In this document: positions 31,843-44,120 of the stretch, piece after piece
Layout: every line of letters begins with the position of its first letter
How positions within the stretch are numbered: position 1 is the stretch's first letter
Origin: Loripinus fragilis
Taxonomy: Eukaryota > Mollusca > Bivalvia > Lucinida > Lucinidae
Reading direction: 5' to 3'
Assembly (NCBI GenBank): GCA_964019695.1
Contig: OZ026530.1
Location: forward strand, 33,400,690-33,464,689
DNA: 64,000 nucleotides
Made by a program: the position numbers and the translations under genes
The notes under the pieces: generated by a model
What the model saw: only the letters and a program-made list of their open reading frames with translations
Told to the model about the DNA's origin: nothing
The model's database searches: none

Positions 31843-33512
31843 GTAAGGACATCTCATTAACAATCTATATAGTAATGGATTCTTCCTTCTGGTTTGATAC
31901 ATTATATTTGTTCTGATCCATTGTATATGTCGAGGGGTCACATGTATTTAATTTCGCAATAACTTTGTATTTTATGGAATGATAGGGTCTACATTATTTG
32001 CTAAGGTGGCAAAAGTACAACATTTTCAGTTATAACCTGACATCCAAAGGTATATATACATGTAATGGACCATCCCAAGTGTATTGTATCGAACCAGAGG
32101 GGAAAATCTGTATATAAAGGGTTTTACTATTAATATATGGACCAGCTTTATGTGATTTTGTAACATCGCATATGACAGTATCGACGACTCAAGACGTGTT
32201 TACGCTAACGCACATTCTCACCAAAGCATTTGCTAATAATGTTTGCACGATCTGGTGCATACTCACCCGAACCATTGACAGCATAACAAAATAATATACT
32301 TTTGCATTTCAGTCAGTTTGTGCGAGGGAATCCGGACATTTAGTTGCCATAGAAACACAAGAAGAAAATGCGTTTTTGGTGAAATTCCTCAAACGTTTGA
32401 CAGGTAAGAATGTTTCTTACGCCTACCAATGTAACGTAGCATATACCAATGGGATAAAACTCTCTGTTTATGTTTTTAAAGCAAACTTTAGAAATCGAGC
32501 AATCCTATTCGATGAGACACTCATTTAACTTTTAGACAAGAAAACGTTTTCAAAAGCAGTTGAAAATGTTCTGTACGTAGAAAAATATGATGTATCACTC
32601 TAAACACACATTCTAGAACTGGTCTTTGTGCCAAACCTAGTATGCTCTCTTTCAGCTTATTTTATCCCATTTCAATCCTCTCGCCAAGGAATGAAAGTTC
32701 TGTAAATTAAGAAATTTTGGGAATGTTTAACTTTCGCAAAACTTCGCAAATCGCGAAGTATAAACCTTCAAAGCGGGGAGGGGGTACTCTGATATTTCAT
32801 ACATACGTTGGCTCGGGTCATTTTTGGGGGTTCAAAATTTAGAATTGTAATATATTTTGGGGTTTTCAGCAAAATTAATATTTTTTGGGGCGTAAAGATT
32901 TTATGGATATTCTTTTGGGGCTTACTACAAAATTGGACTATATTTAGGGGCCATTTCTATGCATTTTAGGGTCTTTTCTTAAGGTCAAATTACAGAATGG
33001 AGCATATTTTTTTGAGTTGCTAAAATTTCAAATATTTTTTGGGGTGCTTGAAATTTCTGATATTTTTGGGGGGTGAATGGTAGATGCTGGGCCCGAGCCT
33101 ACGTATGAAGAAAAAACGAGAGTCCCCCCCCCCCCTGGGGTATTAACCCTCACAAAACAACGAATTGCCTCTGGTGTAAACTGGTGTAGGTACATCATGC
33201 CTAGTCGCACATATTTAACGTAGCATGAAAATGATGTCAGGGAAATCGATATGGTGCGTCTAACATGCGTTTACGCCCTTTCTCCGTTTGTTTGTAGCTC
33301 CCCGTTTCTGGATTGGTTTATCGGACCGGGATCAAGAGGGAACTTGGGAATGGGCCAATGGTTCCCCTTTAACATTCTCATACTGGGCAGCGGGACAACC
33401 TAACTCCATGGGGAATGAGGATTGTGCCATATTCTGGAAGGGACATACGAACCACTGGGATGACGTGTCGTGCTTTTTGTCAGGTGCCCTTCCTCTGTGT
33501 GAGAAAAGGTAA
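31742..33512 (+). CDS. C-type lectin domain protein (three exons, N-terminus missing)
   Basis: Exons 31742-31842, 32313-32403 and 33298-33512 join in consistent phases (0, then 1) with GT-AG introns and give 134 residues to a TAA. The fold is a complete long-form C-type lectin domain: six canonical Cys plus an extra CC before PDEW, WIGLSD, WEWANGSPL, QPN, NEDC, HWDDVSC and final CEK. In this family EPN or QPD and WND contribute Ca2+ and sugar contacts; here they are QPN and WDD, so Ca2+-dependent binding is possible but specificity is not predictable. Likely secreted as an immune or adhesion lectin, by family analogy. The first exon must end with one base of a split codon; no signal-peptide exon was identified. 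A donor-like AAAAG-GTAACG overlaps the stop, so further exons are possible. Confidence 0.88.
32313..32403 (+). CDS. Lectin domain exon B
   Basis: The acceptor TTTGCATTTCAG ends at 32312 and the donor ACAG-GTAAGA starts at 32404. It encodes SVCARESGHLVAIETQEEN, the conserved helix 1 and strand region (C...GGHLA-like), and ends in phase 1. Confidence 0.88.
32775..33135. mobile_element. TIR element, G-run family, copy 2 (in lectin intron)
   Basis: GGGGTACTCTGATATTTC and GTTGGCTCGGGTC on the left are mirrored by GCCTACGTATG and a C-run on the right. It occupies part of the intron between lectin exons B and C, ending about 160 bp before exon C. Confidence 0.75.
33298..33512 (+). CDS. Lectin domain exon C with stop
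   Basis: The acceptor TTTGTTTGTAG ends at 33297. It encodes RFWIGLSDRD to LPLCEKR and a TAA at 33510-33512. It contains the long loop with QPN and the WDD motif. A MITE begins nine bases after the stop. Confidence 0.9.
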
Positions 33513-33520
33513 CGTAATAT

Positions 33521-33764
33521 GGGCCTCGTCGTGGCAAAACCTGTCTTCGGGTTTCCGACAAAGCGAGGCTCAAACCAGCCTGCTCAGCTACAGAGACTAG
33601 CTAGCACATTGAAATTTCGTTCGTAGCAAGAATTGATACATTTGTATGATACTTTCCAATAAGTGAATAACAAAGGCGCTGATCAGACTGCGCGGATGCG
33701 CAGACTGGTCTGCGCCTTTGTTATTTGCAAACGACCGAAGACAGGTTTTCTCGCATCGAGGCCC
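33521..33764. mobile_element. MITE, GGGCCTCG family, complete copy just after the lectin stop
   Basis: GGGCCTCGTCGTGGCAAAAC with CTGTCTTCGG is mirrored by CCGAAGACAG and TTTTCTCGCATCGAGGCCC. The interior has AGCTACAGAGACTAGCTAG and the hairpin GGCGCTGATCAGACTGCGCG / CGCAGACTGGTCTGCGCC. It would form part of the lectin 3' untranslated region or intron. Confidence 0.85.
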
Positions 33765-33948
33765 GTATCATAAAGGGACGAGATCACTGTAAGGTGTACA
33801 TGTAATGCGCGGATCCTGAACATTACGACATGTGGGTCATGTAAACATTTTTTAGTCATCAACCTATTTCAACAGGGCCGTACGGACTTTCCTTGGGAAC
33901 CAATTGGACCCGTGAGGTGTCCAATTGCTTCTCATGGGGTATGTCGCA

Positions 33949-34018
33949 CCCGTTAGTGTAAACGTTGACAGTAACGGGAGCCATCTCTCCCGTTATTGTC
34001 AACATTTACACTAACGGG
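33949..34018. repeat. Foldback repeat (CCCGTTAGTGTAAACG)
   Basis: CCCGTTAGTGTAAACGTTGA and CAGTAACGGGAG pair with CTCCCGTTATTGTC and AACATTTACACTAACGGG. A related, less regular copy lies at about 35590-35690. Confidence 0.75.
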
Positions 34019-36083
34019 AGCATGTGATGATACTATGTATGATATCAACACGTTTTGTTAACAATGTTGGATTTTATTTCCTTTCGTTTAATGATAGAAT
34101 TTTGGGCCCTTAAAAAATAAAGGTACATGTATAAAGGTTATAAAGATAAAAGTTGTAGATATACTTAGATATGGACAATTTAATAGACCATAGATGTAGT
34201 GGGAGCAGCTGAATTTACCAATAGACACGTACCTTTAAGTTAGCGCTCCTTTGACAATGGCTAGTACCCAGGTCTGACTGTTCTTTGGAGGAGTCTAAAC
34301 GTGATCAACGTGGTTTGAAGCTAAAACCTCCAATATTTGGATCTCCACCCCCACTTCCACCAAAATCCTCATAAACTATTAAGCTGTCTAGGTGAGATGC
34401 ACATACTGTCGTCATTACATTTTCTATTTTATTATCTTCTATTTAATGAAATACGGGAAAATATTGTTTAAATATAATGCATATGTTTCACAGCCGTGAA
34501 AATATAAAAACTTGTATTTTCACAGCAGTGAAAATACAAAATTTGAAATTTTCACGGGAGAGAAACCGTAAGATTGGAACTACTTTTTTCTATTTTCTCA
34601 ATATGGTCTAAGGGAAGCAACACTTTATGGCATATCTGTTTCTTTTCTAAGGGAAACAACTATTAGTGCTTCCTATTTCTATGGAAATGTAAACAAAAAA
34701 AGTCAGAGTCACATAGAAGCTTAATAAAGGAAAGAGCTTTTATAAATTCGTCTGCTACAACTATAAAATCAAAACAAAAGCTAATTTAGAGTAAGATTCG
34801 CTTCTCTTTACCTAAAAAGATTATGGGAAATTTGTAGATAATAAAAAGAAAATTCAAATTTTTTTTTGTTTAATATGTCTTTTTTTCACTCGTGAAGTGG
34901 ACAATAATTATATTTCATTTGTGGCTTCGCCACTCATGAAATATAAATATTGTCCACTTCACTCGTGAAATTAAAGACATATTTAACAAAAACATTTGAA
35001 TATCCTTTATGTATTGAACTGGACTGTTATTCACTCCGGTAGTTCTTCCCTAGAAAAAGACTCCGGCTTTAAGGTAAGCAAGCAGGACAGACTCCGATGC
35101 GACGCTACCTTTAATGCCTCTTACATAGGTCTACATTGTTATGTTATCTGATTTCACATTAGCAGTACAACTGCCTGATTCCCCTATAAGCATTGCTTGA
35201 AATTGGTGTGAACCAAAAATGCATTTCTAGATTTACTATGTATTACGGAAAATGCAAATCATCCCAGTCACTTTCCTGATATTCGATTACATACATGTAT
35301 ATGTGCATGTGGTGTCTTGTTGGTTGCAACTCTGTTATCATAGATATGTTGTTTTACAATATTGGATATGCACAGGTCAAGGTAATAAAACACTTGCTCA
35401 CTTACTTATAATTACTATTCATGGTTCAAATAGTTATCAAGATATAAGACAAAATCACTGAAACTTAATAAAGTAGGTTAAACTGGTCTTAATTCAGTAG
35501 TCAATGTCAAAAACGTTGGTTCAAATGTCTGCGAAAAATGGTCATCTCTTGTATTTTTTTTTTCATAATGTTGACACTAAAGGTTGATACTGATTAGTGT
35601 AAACATGGTCCTGTTTACAGTAAAGTAGCGATATCTCCCATTATTGTAAATGTTTACACTTTCGGGAGCGTTTACACTAACGGGTGATACATCCTTTGCA
35701 CCCATGCATGCCAGAGCCAAGTTTGCTGTCCTAATGAAAAAATAATGGGACCTGGGCTACTCATTGACATTCTAGCGAAGACTCTTGATTAGATTGTGAG
35801 GATGCGCATGCTGACCCCGGAGTCACCACTAAATGTACAAACATGTACCAATGTGTAACTTTTGCTGTACCCTGGATCAGTTGGTCTACAAAACCATATA
35901 AAAAATAATACGTTAACTCTTTGATAATTGCAAGGCGCTTCCATGGTTAAGACAATGTGTGTTTATTGAGGAAGAATACTAAAATTTGTGAAAAAAAGCT
36001 TTGATAATTGCTCGGCAATCCTCGCGGTGTCAGCAAGCGTTCGCACAGCCTTGCCTGGTAAACTTGATATAAAAAACACCCAC
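34019..36083. other. Intergenic with foldback repeats, no gene seen
   Basis: Inverted repeats include about 34490-34560 (GTGAAAATA / TATTTTCAC series) and 34854-35000 (TTTAATATGTCTTTTTTTC, CACTCGTGAAGTGGACAATA and their inverse). No exon with splice sites or a domain could be supported. Confidence 0.5.
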
Positions 36084-36325
36084 CTCCTGTCATGCCAACC
36101 AAGAGTGACAGTGACGTTATACTTTGTTTACAATTGCTAAGTAAAACACTGAAGTTTACACTTCACTTGAGCATACACGAATCGATAGATCACTTGTGTA
36201 TTAATCCTATCCTGAGGATAGGATTAATCCACAAGTGATCTATCGATTATAAGTCCCTGATACACAAATGTAACTTTGTAGACACAACATGACGTCACTG
36301 CCACTCTTGGCTGGCAGGACAGTAG
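36084..36325. mobile_element. Foldback MITE, CTACTGTCCTGC family, copy 2
   Basis: It ends with GGCTGGCAGGACAGTAG as copy 1 does; the left end is CTCCTGTCATGCC. The centre is a long palindrome: AATCGATAGATCAC and TTAATCCTATCC against GGATAGGATTAA and GTGATCTATCGATT. Confidence 0.8.
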
Positions 36326-36556
36326 TATTCTCTATTTTTACTTCTATTTCAGAATAGCATCCAGCGCAGTTGTTGGTTAAACAGTGTATACTCAAGGCCT
36401 CTTTACAAATTCGGTCAACACCATCATTATATACAAGAAATCTATTTTAACATGTTACAAATGTTGCATTACATGTATGTATACACTGTATGGAATGTGT
36501 TTACAACAATATGCGTAACCTTTCAACTGCTTATATGACTATTTTCTGTTCATCTA

Positions 36557-37495
36557 CGAGGGTCCTCCAATAAGTCCTGACAATGATCCCATAAAACTAA
36601 ACCTATATCTCTAGGACGTGTTTGAATAATCTTTGTATGTTGTTTAGACTATATGGAATTGAATCACATGTTCAAATATTTTACATGCTGCAATCGCAAT
36701 GGTTGCTAGGCAATTAAAACACCAGGTAAAAGGTCATGGAGGGGCCACTGTATGCGGTATACATGCCCAAATATCTAAGAAATTACTAACTCCCCTTTAA
36801 ATCTTTTTATATAGATATATATATATAGACATTATGATTGTTGATTCTGACCGTCATAGATAATTGTTTCGATTATGACATGATTTTGCAAGAAATAGTT
36901 TCTTTTAAAATGGGTTGTCATAATTGTGTATTGTATTTGGTATATAGCATTTATTGAAAGTTATTATTTTCTATGCATCATGAAGACGATAGAACAGATT
37001 TATGGAAACATGTATCTATTAATACGCAAATTGATCGTATTGGCTATTTAAGTATACAAAATATACTATTTTGTAATTAACACTTTAAGTGTGGCAAAAT
37101 TGTAATTTTCTGTTGTTGCCTAGCGACCAGGACAATTCAAAGCAACTAGGTAAATGTCATTTTGGTACTCGCTTTTATTGGTCAATTGTGTGCTCAAACA
37201 ACATCACAGACCACCAATATAACTTCCCAAAGAAACATACTTCATCTTTAACTTAATCTATCCCCAGCAAAAATAGTTAAAACGTGATTGTTGTGGCCAT
37301 GGACTCTCACAGTGTTGTTTACAAATGTGTATGGCTTAAGATCAGGTTATGATTTTTTTTAAACTCCAAATTTCAAAAATGAATAGGCAACACCCATGAT
37401 CATATGCAGTGGGTAATAGAATTCTGATTTCAATAACAGTTTCTGGGATATGAGACCATTGTCAGAACTTTTTGGATGACCCATGTATAATTGGC
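36557..37495. mobile_element. Mariner-like non-autonomous element, 939 bp
   Basis: Left end CGAGGGTCCTCCAATAAGT, CCTGACAATGATC; the right end in reverse complement reads CATGGGTCATCCAAAAAGT, TCTGACAATGGTC. TIRs are about 40 bp and are flanked by TA at 36555-36556 and 37496-37497. GAGGGTC...AATAAGT ends are typical of mariner-like elements. Only short open frames are present, so no transposase is encoded. Confidence 0.8.
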
Positions 37496-37497
37496 CG

Positions 37498-40088
37498 AAG
37501 GACAGTCCTCAACAATAACAGATATTAGCCCAAGAGAAATGTTATCCTCGAGTTGTTTAGTGGAATATAAGAAATCATCATGTTTGTGAGGGTAGGAATG
37601 GAAAAATCTGTCGGCTCCGCCGAACAAGAATGCTCATAGAGCTTTAGATAAGAAATATTATAAATCACATCTCTTGGACCACTAGTCCAAATCCAAATAC
37701 TTTAGTTTCACAAAAATGTTCTACATCATTCTCTTTGCCAGAATTTTCCAAATGGTTCCACTCTGCCAACCAAGATGACCAACACAGCTCTAGATAAGAA
37801 ATATCTTCCTGAACCACTGGTCAAAATTCAAATAATTCCAATTCAATGATTTTATTGTTTTTTTCTGCAATTTTTGATTGATCCGTTGCAAAATGGAATC
37901 TGATTTTACACTTCAATAAAACCTAGGCGTAAGAATATTTGATATGTCGTGATTTCACTTTGTCCGTAAGAAAGTGTAAAATAATCACGAACTGTACATA
38001 AAACATCGAACCCAGGTATTGTTGTGTCCAAGATAAAAGGTACCAGTTTCAATAAAGTTTAAAAAGCATTTTGAAAACTCATTTGGAAACCCTTACATCG
38101 TATGTGGTGCCTCGAAGCAACGGGGAGAACTTTAAAAAATGAAGTTACTGATGATAGGTGTGACGTCACCTAACAAACAGCCACGTCATTGAAAATAACG
38201 TCATCAAAACAATGTCTAGGCTACAGCAACGAGAAAATGTTTCAATGAAGTTCACTTTAAATTTACGTTGAGGATATTTAAGGCAGGACTTGTGAAGGTA
38301 AGCGCTGTCTAAAATCTGCCAATGCGTGGTAGGGTCAAAATCTAAATGTGTTTCAATGAGACCAGCAAGCTGGATTTGACAAAAGCAAACAATCCCAAAA
38401 TAAATGGAGAATGTTTTCGAGCTCATACTCACATATTCACTCCCTATATAGAATGTCATTTTGGTTATTACTTAGCGAAACAAAGTTTTGAACTGACAGA
38501 CTTTTCAAGATGGGCGGACAGCAGTAAGGAATTATTTCCTTCCGCGGGCTTTAAAACTTAAAATATTGTCAACAACCCTTTACAAATATGCTGTTTTGTT
38601 CCAAACTTGGAATTATAAGGAATGAATTGTTATTTTTGTGAATTTTTTGATGTGTAAACTCTGGCGTATCACTCACAAACTTTACATACAGCCCTTCAAG
38701 CTTTACTTAGTTTGTGAGTGATTCGCCGGAGTTTACACATTAATAAAATCCACGAAAATAAAATTCATTCCCATGATGATTTCTCATAAATAGTCCTTAA
38801 AATTAAGGAAGGAGGCAAAGTTAAGGAATCAATATGATCAAATACCACACCTGGCCCTTATTGGGAAGTTACAAAAATCTAAGAACCAATCATCTACAAG
38901 AAAGTAAAGAGGCTAGCCCTTTCTCATGTGGTGACCACTTGTAAGGCTGCAAGGAACAACAAAAATAGTATGACAGACAGACACAGTTAACAAACAGAAC
39001 GACAAAGAGGCAAACCTTGGAACGGTCTTTTCTTTTAAGCTTGTTTCAGTAACATATGTAACAGGCTGTTCTACGCTAACACCCCGGCGTACAGAGTACA
39101 ATCATCTCTTAAAAGATATAGCTGGGATAGCTTTTCAAGATTAGATATGTCTGCAAAGTTTGCTAGGTGGTAGGGGATGCAGGACCATTTTATCTTGAAG
39201 TATATGTATTTATGTGATTCCCTGAGGGAGAGGATTTTTTAGGCTTGAAGTCTTACATATTAAAATGCGCTTTGGTATTTAGCTGTGCTGATATCTAATT
39301 CTAAAAATATGGGTCTCACTAAGCTTTTAAGTTGGTCAAAAACGTCAATTTATCTATTTTAAGCGCATTTTGTCAGCCATGTTTATTACAATAGCAACGA
39401 TAAAAGTTAATAAATGCCAGACTACTACGCTCGAATCACTCTTCTAATAAACAAATCACAACTTTCATGTTTTGGCTTTGAAGGGGGGGGGGTGCAAGTA
39501 AGCCACTAAATGTAGGTAGCTCTTTGGAATTCAAACCTAAAATAGTATAGGAAATATGCCATGGGCACGATGTTTCTAGATCTGAGGCCAGAGGTCAAGA
39601 TCATGGTCACAGTGACCCGTAAACAGTACGCAACACTCCGGACGCCAAGGTGTATCCAAACACCGAATTTGTTATTCCTACATGTACCTCAAATTATAAA
39701 GGCGATATGCTCCAAAACGAACGGACACACAGTCGGACGGACAGTTCTAAAACTACATGTCCCAAAGCAAACTTTGGGAACATAAAACTGTAGCCCCGAT
39801 AATAAATGTGAAAATATTTCAGAAAATTATGAACAGCATATTTTGAGAAAAAAATCCGATCTGCCGTATCAACAAACTATAAAGGTCCTTTGCAAGTGAA
39901 AAGGAACACAATAGCCCGTGACGTGTCGAGTCTCGCTTCATTTCACAATTATATTTATAGTACATAATTCATGTACAGGGAGAAGCGTGCGGCCGATTTG
40001 TGACACTGGTAAGCTCTTTGTTGTTCCTTTATTTGAAGCAGATAAATAGCATATTTTATTGTAACCTCGCAATATAAGATTCAAGCTT
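37498..40088. other. Intergenic, largely unique, no gene seen
   Basis: It contains a foldback at 38625-38765 (TGTAAACTCTGGCGTATCAC and its inverse). A segment at about 39560-39790 has CACAGTGACC and runs of short direct repeats that look like an old dispersed repeat. A G-run lies at 39484-39492. No splice-supported exon was found. Confidence 0.5.
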
Positions 40089-40329
40089 CATGCGCGGATC
40101 CAGAAAGATTTGTCAGAGGGGTCCACCACTAACAACGTTTTTGTTTTTGTTTTTGCTTTAGTTTATGGGATGGAGAGAGGATTGAAATGCCACTAAAAGT
40201 GGGCCACCATCGGCATGCTGGCTTTTAGGGGATCCGAATCAATAGTGTCAGGGAAACCCTATATTTTTGCGATTTTTCAGGGGGGTGGGGAGTCCGGACC
40301 CCCTGTTGCCCCAACTGAATCCGCCCATG
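40089..40329. mobile_element. MITE, CATGCGCGGATCCA family, copy 2
   Basis: It starts CATGCGCGGATCCAGAAAG and ends with the decayed inverse (CTGAATCCGCCCATG). The interior matches 11381-11666 in TCAGAGGGGTCC and AGTCCGGACCCCCTG. The host motif TAGCATATTTTATTGTAACC occurs on both sides (about 40047 and 40400). Confidence 0.7.
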
Positions 40330-40550
40330 TAGAGGAGCTATGTGGATCAGTGGTAGAGTAGTAGACTTCTACTTCTATGGCTTAGTCCAGCAGATATAAT
40401 AGCATATTTTATTGTAACCTGGCAATAAGGTTCAAGGTTGTTTTCTTGATTTATTCTTGTAGCCCAGACCTTGTCGTTTAAAGAATTGTGCTGATGATAC
40501 CTTGCCATCATTGAGCGTTTTGAGATATTCAAGATGGTGGCCAAGATTGA

Positions 40551-40890
40551 ACCCCAGGGGTGGGGGAGGGGGTACTCTCATTTGTTCTTCATACGTAGGC
40601 TCGGCACCTCAAAAAATATTTGAAATTCTAGCGACCCAAACATATACCCCGCATTCTGTACCTTGACCTTAAGAAAAGACCCTAAAATGCATAGAAATGA
40701 TCCCTAAATACGTATAGTCCAATTTTGTGATGACCCCAAAAAATATCCATAAAATCTTCATACCCCAAAAAATATTCATTTTTCTGAAAACCCCAAAATT
40801 ATCGAAATTCTAAATTTTGAAATCGAAAAAAATGACCCGAGCCTACGTATGTTTGAATATATCAGAGTACCCCCCCCCCCCCCCGGGGGA
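40551..40890. mobile_element. TIR element, G-run family, copy 3
   Basis: The orientation is reversed relative to 164-472. It lacks the 77 bp between CTCGG and CACCTCAAAAAATATTTG that copy 4 retains. The right end is GAGTACCCCC with a 14-base C-run. Confidence 0.75.
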
Positions 40891-41212
40891 ATTGAACCAA
40901 GCTACACATTTTTCGTTGTTTTTGCGATAGCTACAGCCGTAAGAGTGTGCAATAAACTTTGCTGTTAAGGCATATATAATAAGTAACATGACCAAATAAA
41001 TGCCGAAAATGTTTTAGGACTATAAGAATGGCAACCAAGATGGCTGCCAAATCGAATTATCACGTCGTTTAATGTAACACCAGTCTCCTTTTTGTTATTT
41101 CGAATCTATACGTTAAAAAGCCATGGTTTTGTAATATGTAAATTATATATTTGAAGCTCATGGAGTTGCCGAAGTCGGAAATGTGTCTGACTACTGATCT
41201 ATGCGTGCCTGA

Positions 41213-41320
41213 CTGCAGATTAAAGTTAAGGGTCGCGAATTCGATACCAACCCGGTCCCATACTTTCATGGAGATCGATCCTGAAATAATTTCTACAGCC
41301 ATTCTCTTCCATAGGTCATA
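41213..41320 (+). mobile_element. SINE family B fragment (unit 1)
   Basis: GGGTCGCGAATTCGATACC, CCCATACTTTCATGGAGATC and GAAATAATTTCTACAGCC match the head and first body block of 28898-29252. The 3' part is absent. Confidence 0.65.
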
Positions 41321-42029
41321 GCATCGCGGGCAAGTTATTGCCACACTGTCCGATTGTTCAACCTACCGATCTAATTTTTTAACTTAAAAATTGGAAAGGG
41401 AGGCCTTAGCCACAGTGAAAAAAATCAAAACTACATCAAAATCGTACCCATAACAGTTCTACAGCAAAATAACTTTTTTGCGGAAAAACAATTGACCAGA
41501 ACCTTCCACAGCAGGATTAGAGAGGTGATGTATTTTTCATCCTTAAATGTAGAGACTTTCTAATTCAGTAACGAAATGCTGGTTAGTTTTGTTTAGCCAG
41601 CATTCAAAACGTCCAATGTATAAACAGATGTCTAGAAGTGCCATATAGAAATGACAGGTGCTTCCAATGTCTCTATCATTTATATAGATCCTTTGCGTAA
41701 CCATGAATTTTACAATTTGCTCACTGATTTATCTGATTTATCACTTGTACTGCTACATGTATGGTCATTGTTGACTTGTCCGTAAAACCAAAACAAATAT
41801 TTAAAAAAAATGAATAAAACGAACGTCTCATTTAGGGATGTAGCACGCCTATTCACCTCTTCTCCTCCATCAGAAATTTTTCAAGATGTTCAAGTTTTTT
41901 TCTAGACCACCACGTAAACAAGCATCTCAACGCATGAAATATATAGTGAAACAAGAGAATACGATGCTACATGTTTGTTGAAATAAGGACTGGAGAACTA
42001 CGCACATTCAACAAAATTTAATACATATG

Positions 42030-42138
42030 AGCCGTGACATGAGATTTCCAACAAGCTTGTGTGTGCGTCCAGCAATGCCTCGGGTCAGCCTGCGCATATG
42101 CGCAGTCTGACCCGAGCCTAAGCTAGTGGCATAAATAT
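42030..42138. repeat. Left half of GAGCC-family MITE (unit 1)
   Basis: GAGCCGTGACATGAGATTTC and the hairpin CGGGTCAGCCTGCGCATATG match the complete copy at 27521-27746. The 1.1-kb element follows at a TA, and the distal part is cut off by the duplication junction at 43274. Confidence 0.75.
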
Positions 42139-42140
42139 TA

Positions 42141-43229
42141 AAGGACCTCTTACACTTTGATAGAGTATCTGCCTATTTTTCAGATGGTTCCCAAAACTTC
42201 CCTATGCACAAGATATTATTGGTATTCATATGAATAGGACGCTTGATGTATTAGGAACACATTAAGGTTATAATTCGACAGGCAGACCCCTACGATAACA
42301 CAGGAGACGCTACCAAAGGGGGTAGGGGGTGCACAATTTGACTTCACTAAAATATTTAAAAATCAATTATTTTCACGTGTTAGGGCTTTATATCATCAAT
42401 ACTCGATTACAAATCACAATGAAAGTATTTTAAAGTCCTAAATCATGAGTATTTTAATGATTATATTTGTTGTTGTTGTTTCTATCTGATTTGTTAGGAA
42501 ATATTTTGAAGTGCAACTGTAGTCCGTCTTCAACCTTGATGACAATGTATTTACCCGAAGCAATATATTGCAGCAATGTACTATAACCATTCACCTATGC
42601 GTAAAGTACACCTATACTAGTCAAGGGCCATGTAGTTCATGTGTATTGGATAGATACAGTATATGTGCAAAATAATCTACCAACTGAATTTAGTAAAAGG
42701 GCAATTTTCATTATCTAAAGAACAATATGCTTAAAACGTTGTAATATTTCATGACTAAGGGGTAATGAAAAGGAAAATTACTTGTGGTAATTATTTCATT
42801 ATACTGGAAAAAAAGGTTTTCAAGAGAGCACACAAAAAAATCCAAAAGCTAATGTTTGGGCTCGCCCAGACGTTACATTTTGGGCTCTGGGATATCATCC
42901 CCCCCCCCCCCGAGTTCCAGCTAGCTTTTCACATATGTTATGTAAAATATGAGAACACACTTACGTGCAAAAGGATTAGTTGGGAATTGGGGGGGGATGA
43001 TGTTTTAAAATATTTTTCTATTTCCTATATGTTTACAAAAAGTGACCATTTTAGCCCCAAAATAAAGCCGTACATTCATGGAAATAGGAAATTAAATGCA
43101 AAATCACAGAATAGAGACCAACAGCGAGCTTATATATGAATATGGAAGCATTTGATAGACTTTATTTTTTTCATAAAAATAATAGGCAGTGATACACTGT
43201 GATTCCCATTATTACCGTCAGAGGTCCTT
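42141..43229. mobile_element. TIR element of 1.1 kb, copy in unit 1
   Basis: AAGGACCTCT on the left and AGAGGTCCTT on the right, flanked by TA (42139-42140, 43230-43231). It contains a 124-codon open frame at 42765-43139 that crosses a C-run and a G-run. That frame is broken in the second copy by run-length changes and is unlikely to be a gene. No transposase motif is visible. Confidence 0.7.
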
Positions 43230-43277
43230 TATGTTAAGCTTCTGACTGATAAGCATTTAGAGTTTATAAACTTAGAT

Positions 43278-43690
43278 TGAACCCCATGGGGGGGGGGGGG
43301 GTACACTCTCATTTGTTCTTCATACGTAGGCTCGGGCCCAGCATCTACCATTCACTCCCCCCCCCCCCCCGAAAAAAAATATCAAGAATTTCAAGCACCC
43401 CACAAAAATATTTGAAATTTTAGCGACCCAAACAAATACCCCGCATTCTGTACCTTGACCTTAAGAAAATACCCTAAAATGCATAGAAATGATCCCTAAA
43501 TACGTATAGTCCAATTTTGTGATGACCCCAAAAAATATCCATAAAATCTTCATACCCCAAAAAATATTCATTTTCCTGAAAACCCCAAAATTATCGAAAT
43601 TCTAAATTTTGAAATCGAAAAAAATGACCCGAGCCTACGTATGTTTGAATATATCAGAGTACCCCCCCCCCCCCCCCCCCCCCCGGGGAA
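43278..43690. mobile_element. TIR element, G-run family, copy 4
   Basis: The full-length member in unit 2 of the duplication. It includes CCCAGCATCTACCATTCAC, which pairs with the opposite strand of copies 1 and 2. C-runs are about 12 and over 20 bases. Confidence 0.75.
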
Positions 43691-44017
43691 TTGAACCAAG
43701 CTACACATTTTTCGTTGTTTTTGCGATAGCTACAGCCGTAAGAATGTGCACTAAAATTTGCCGTTAAGGCATATATAATAAGCAACATGACCAAATAAAT
43801 GCCGAAAATGTTTTAGGACTATAAGAATGGCAACCAAGATGGCTGCCAAATCGAATTATCACGTCGTTTATAATGTAACACCAGGCTCCTTTTTTGTTAC
43901 TTCGAATCTAAAAGTTAAAAAGCCATGGCTTTGTAATATGTAAATCATATTTGAAGCTCATGGAGTTGCCGAAGTCGGAAATGTGTCTGACTACAGATCT
44001 ATGCGTGCCTGACTGCA

Positions 44018-44120
44018 GATTAAAGTTAAGGGTCGCGAATTCGATACCAACCCGGTCCCATACTTTCATGGAGATCGATCCTGAAATAATTTCTACAGCC
44101 ATTCTCTTCCATAGGTCATA
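44018..44120 (+). mobile_element. SINE family B fragment (unit 2)
   Basis: The duplicate of the fragment at 41213-41320, identical over the SINE-derived block. Confidence 0.65.

Noticed and set aside
42765..43139. 124-codon open frame as a gene
   Set aside because: It crosses C- and G-homopolymers, is frameshifted in the otherwise identical second copy (45565-45946), has no recognisable domain and lies in a TIR element.
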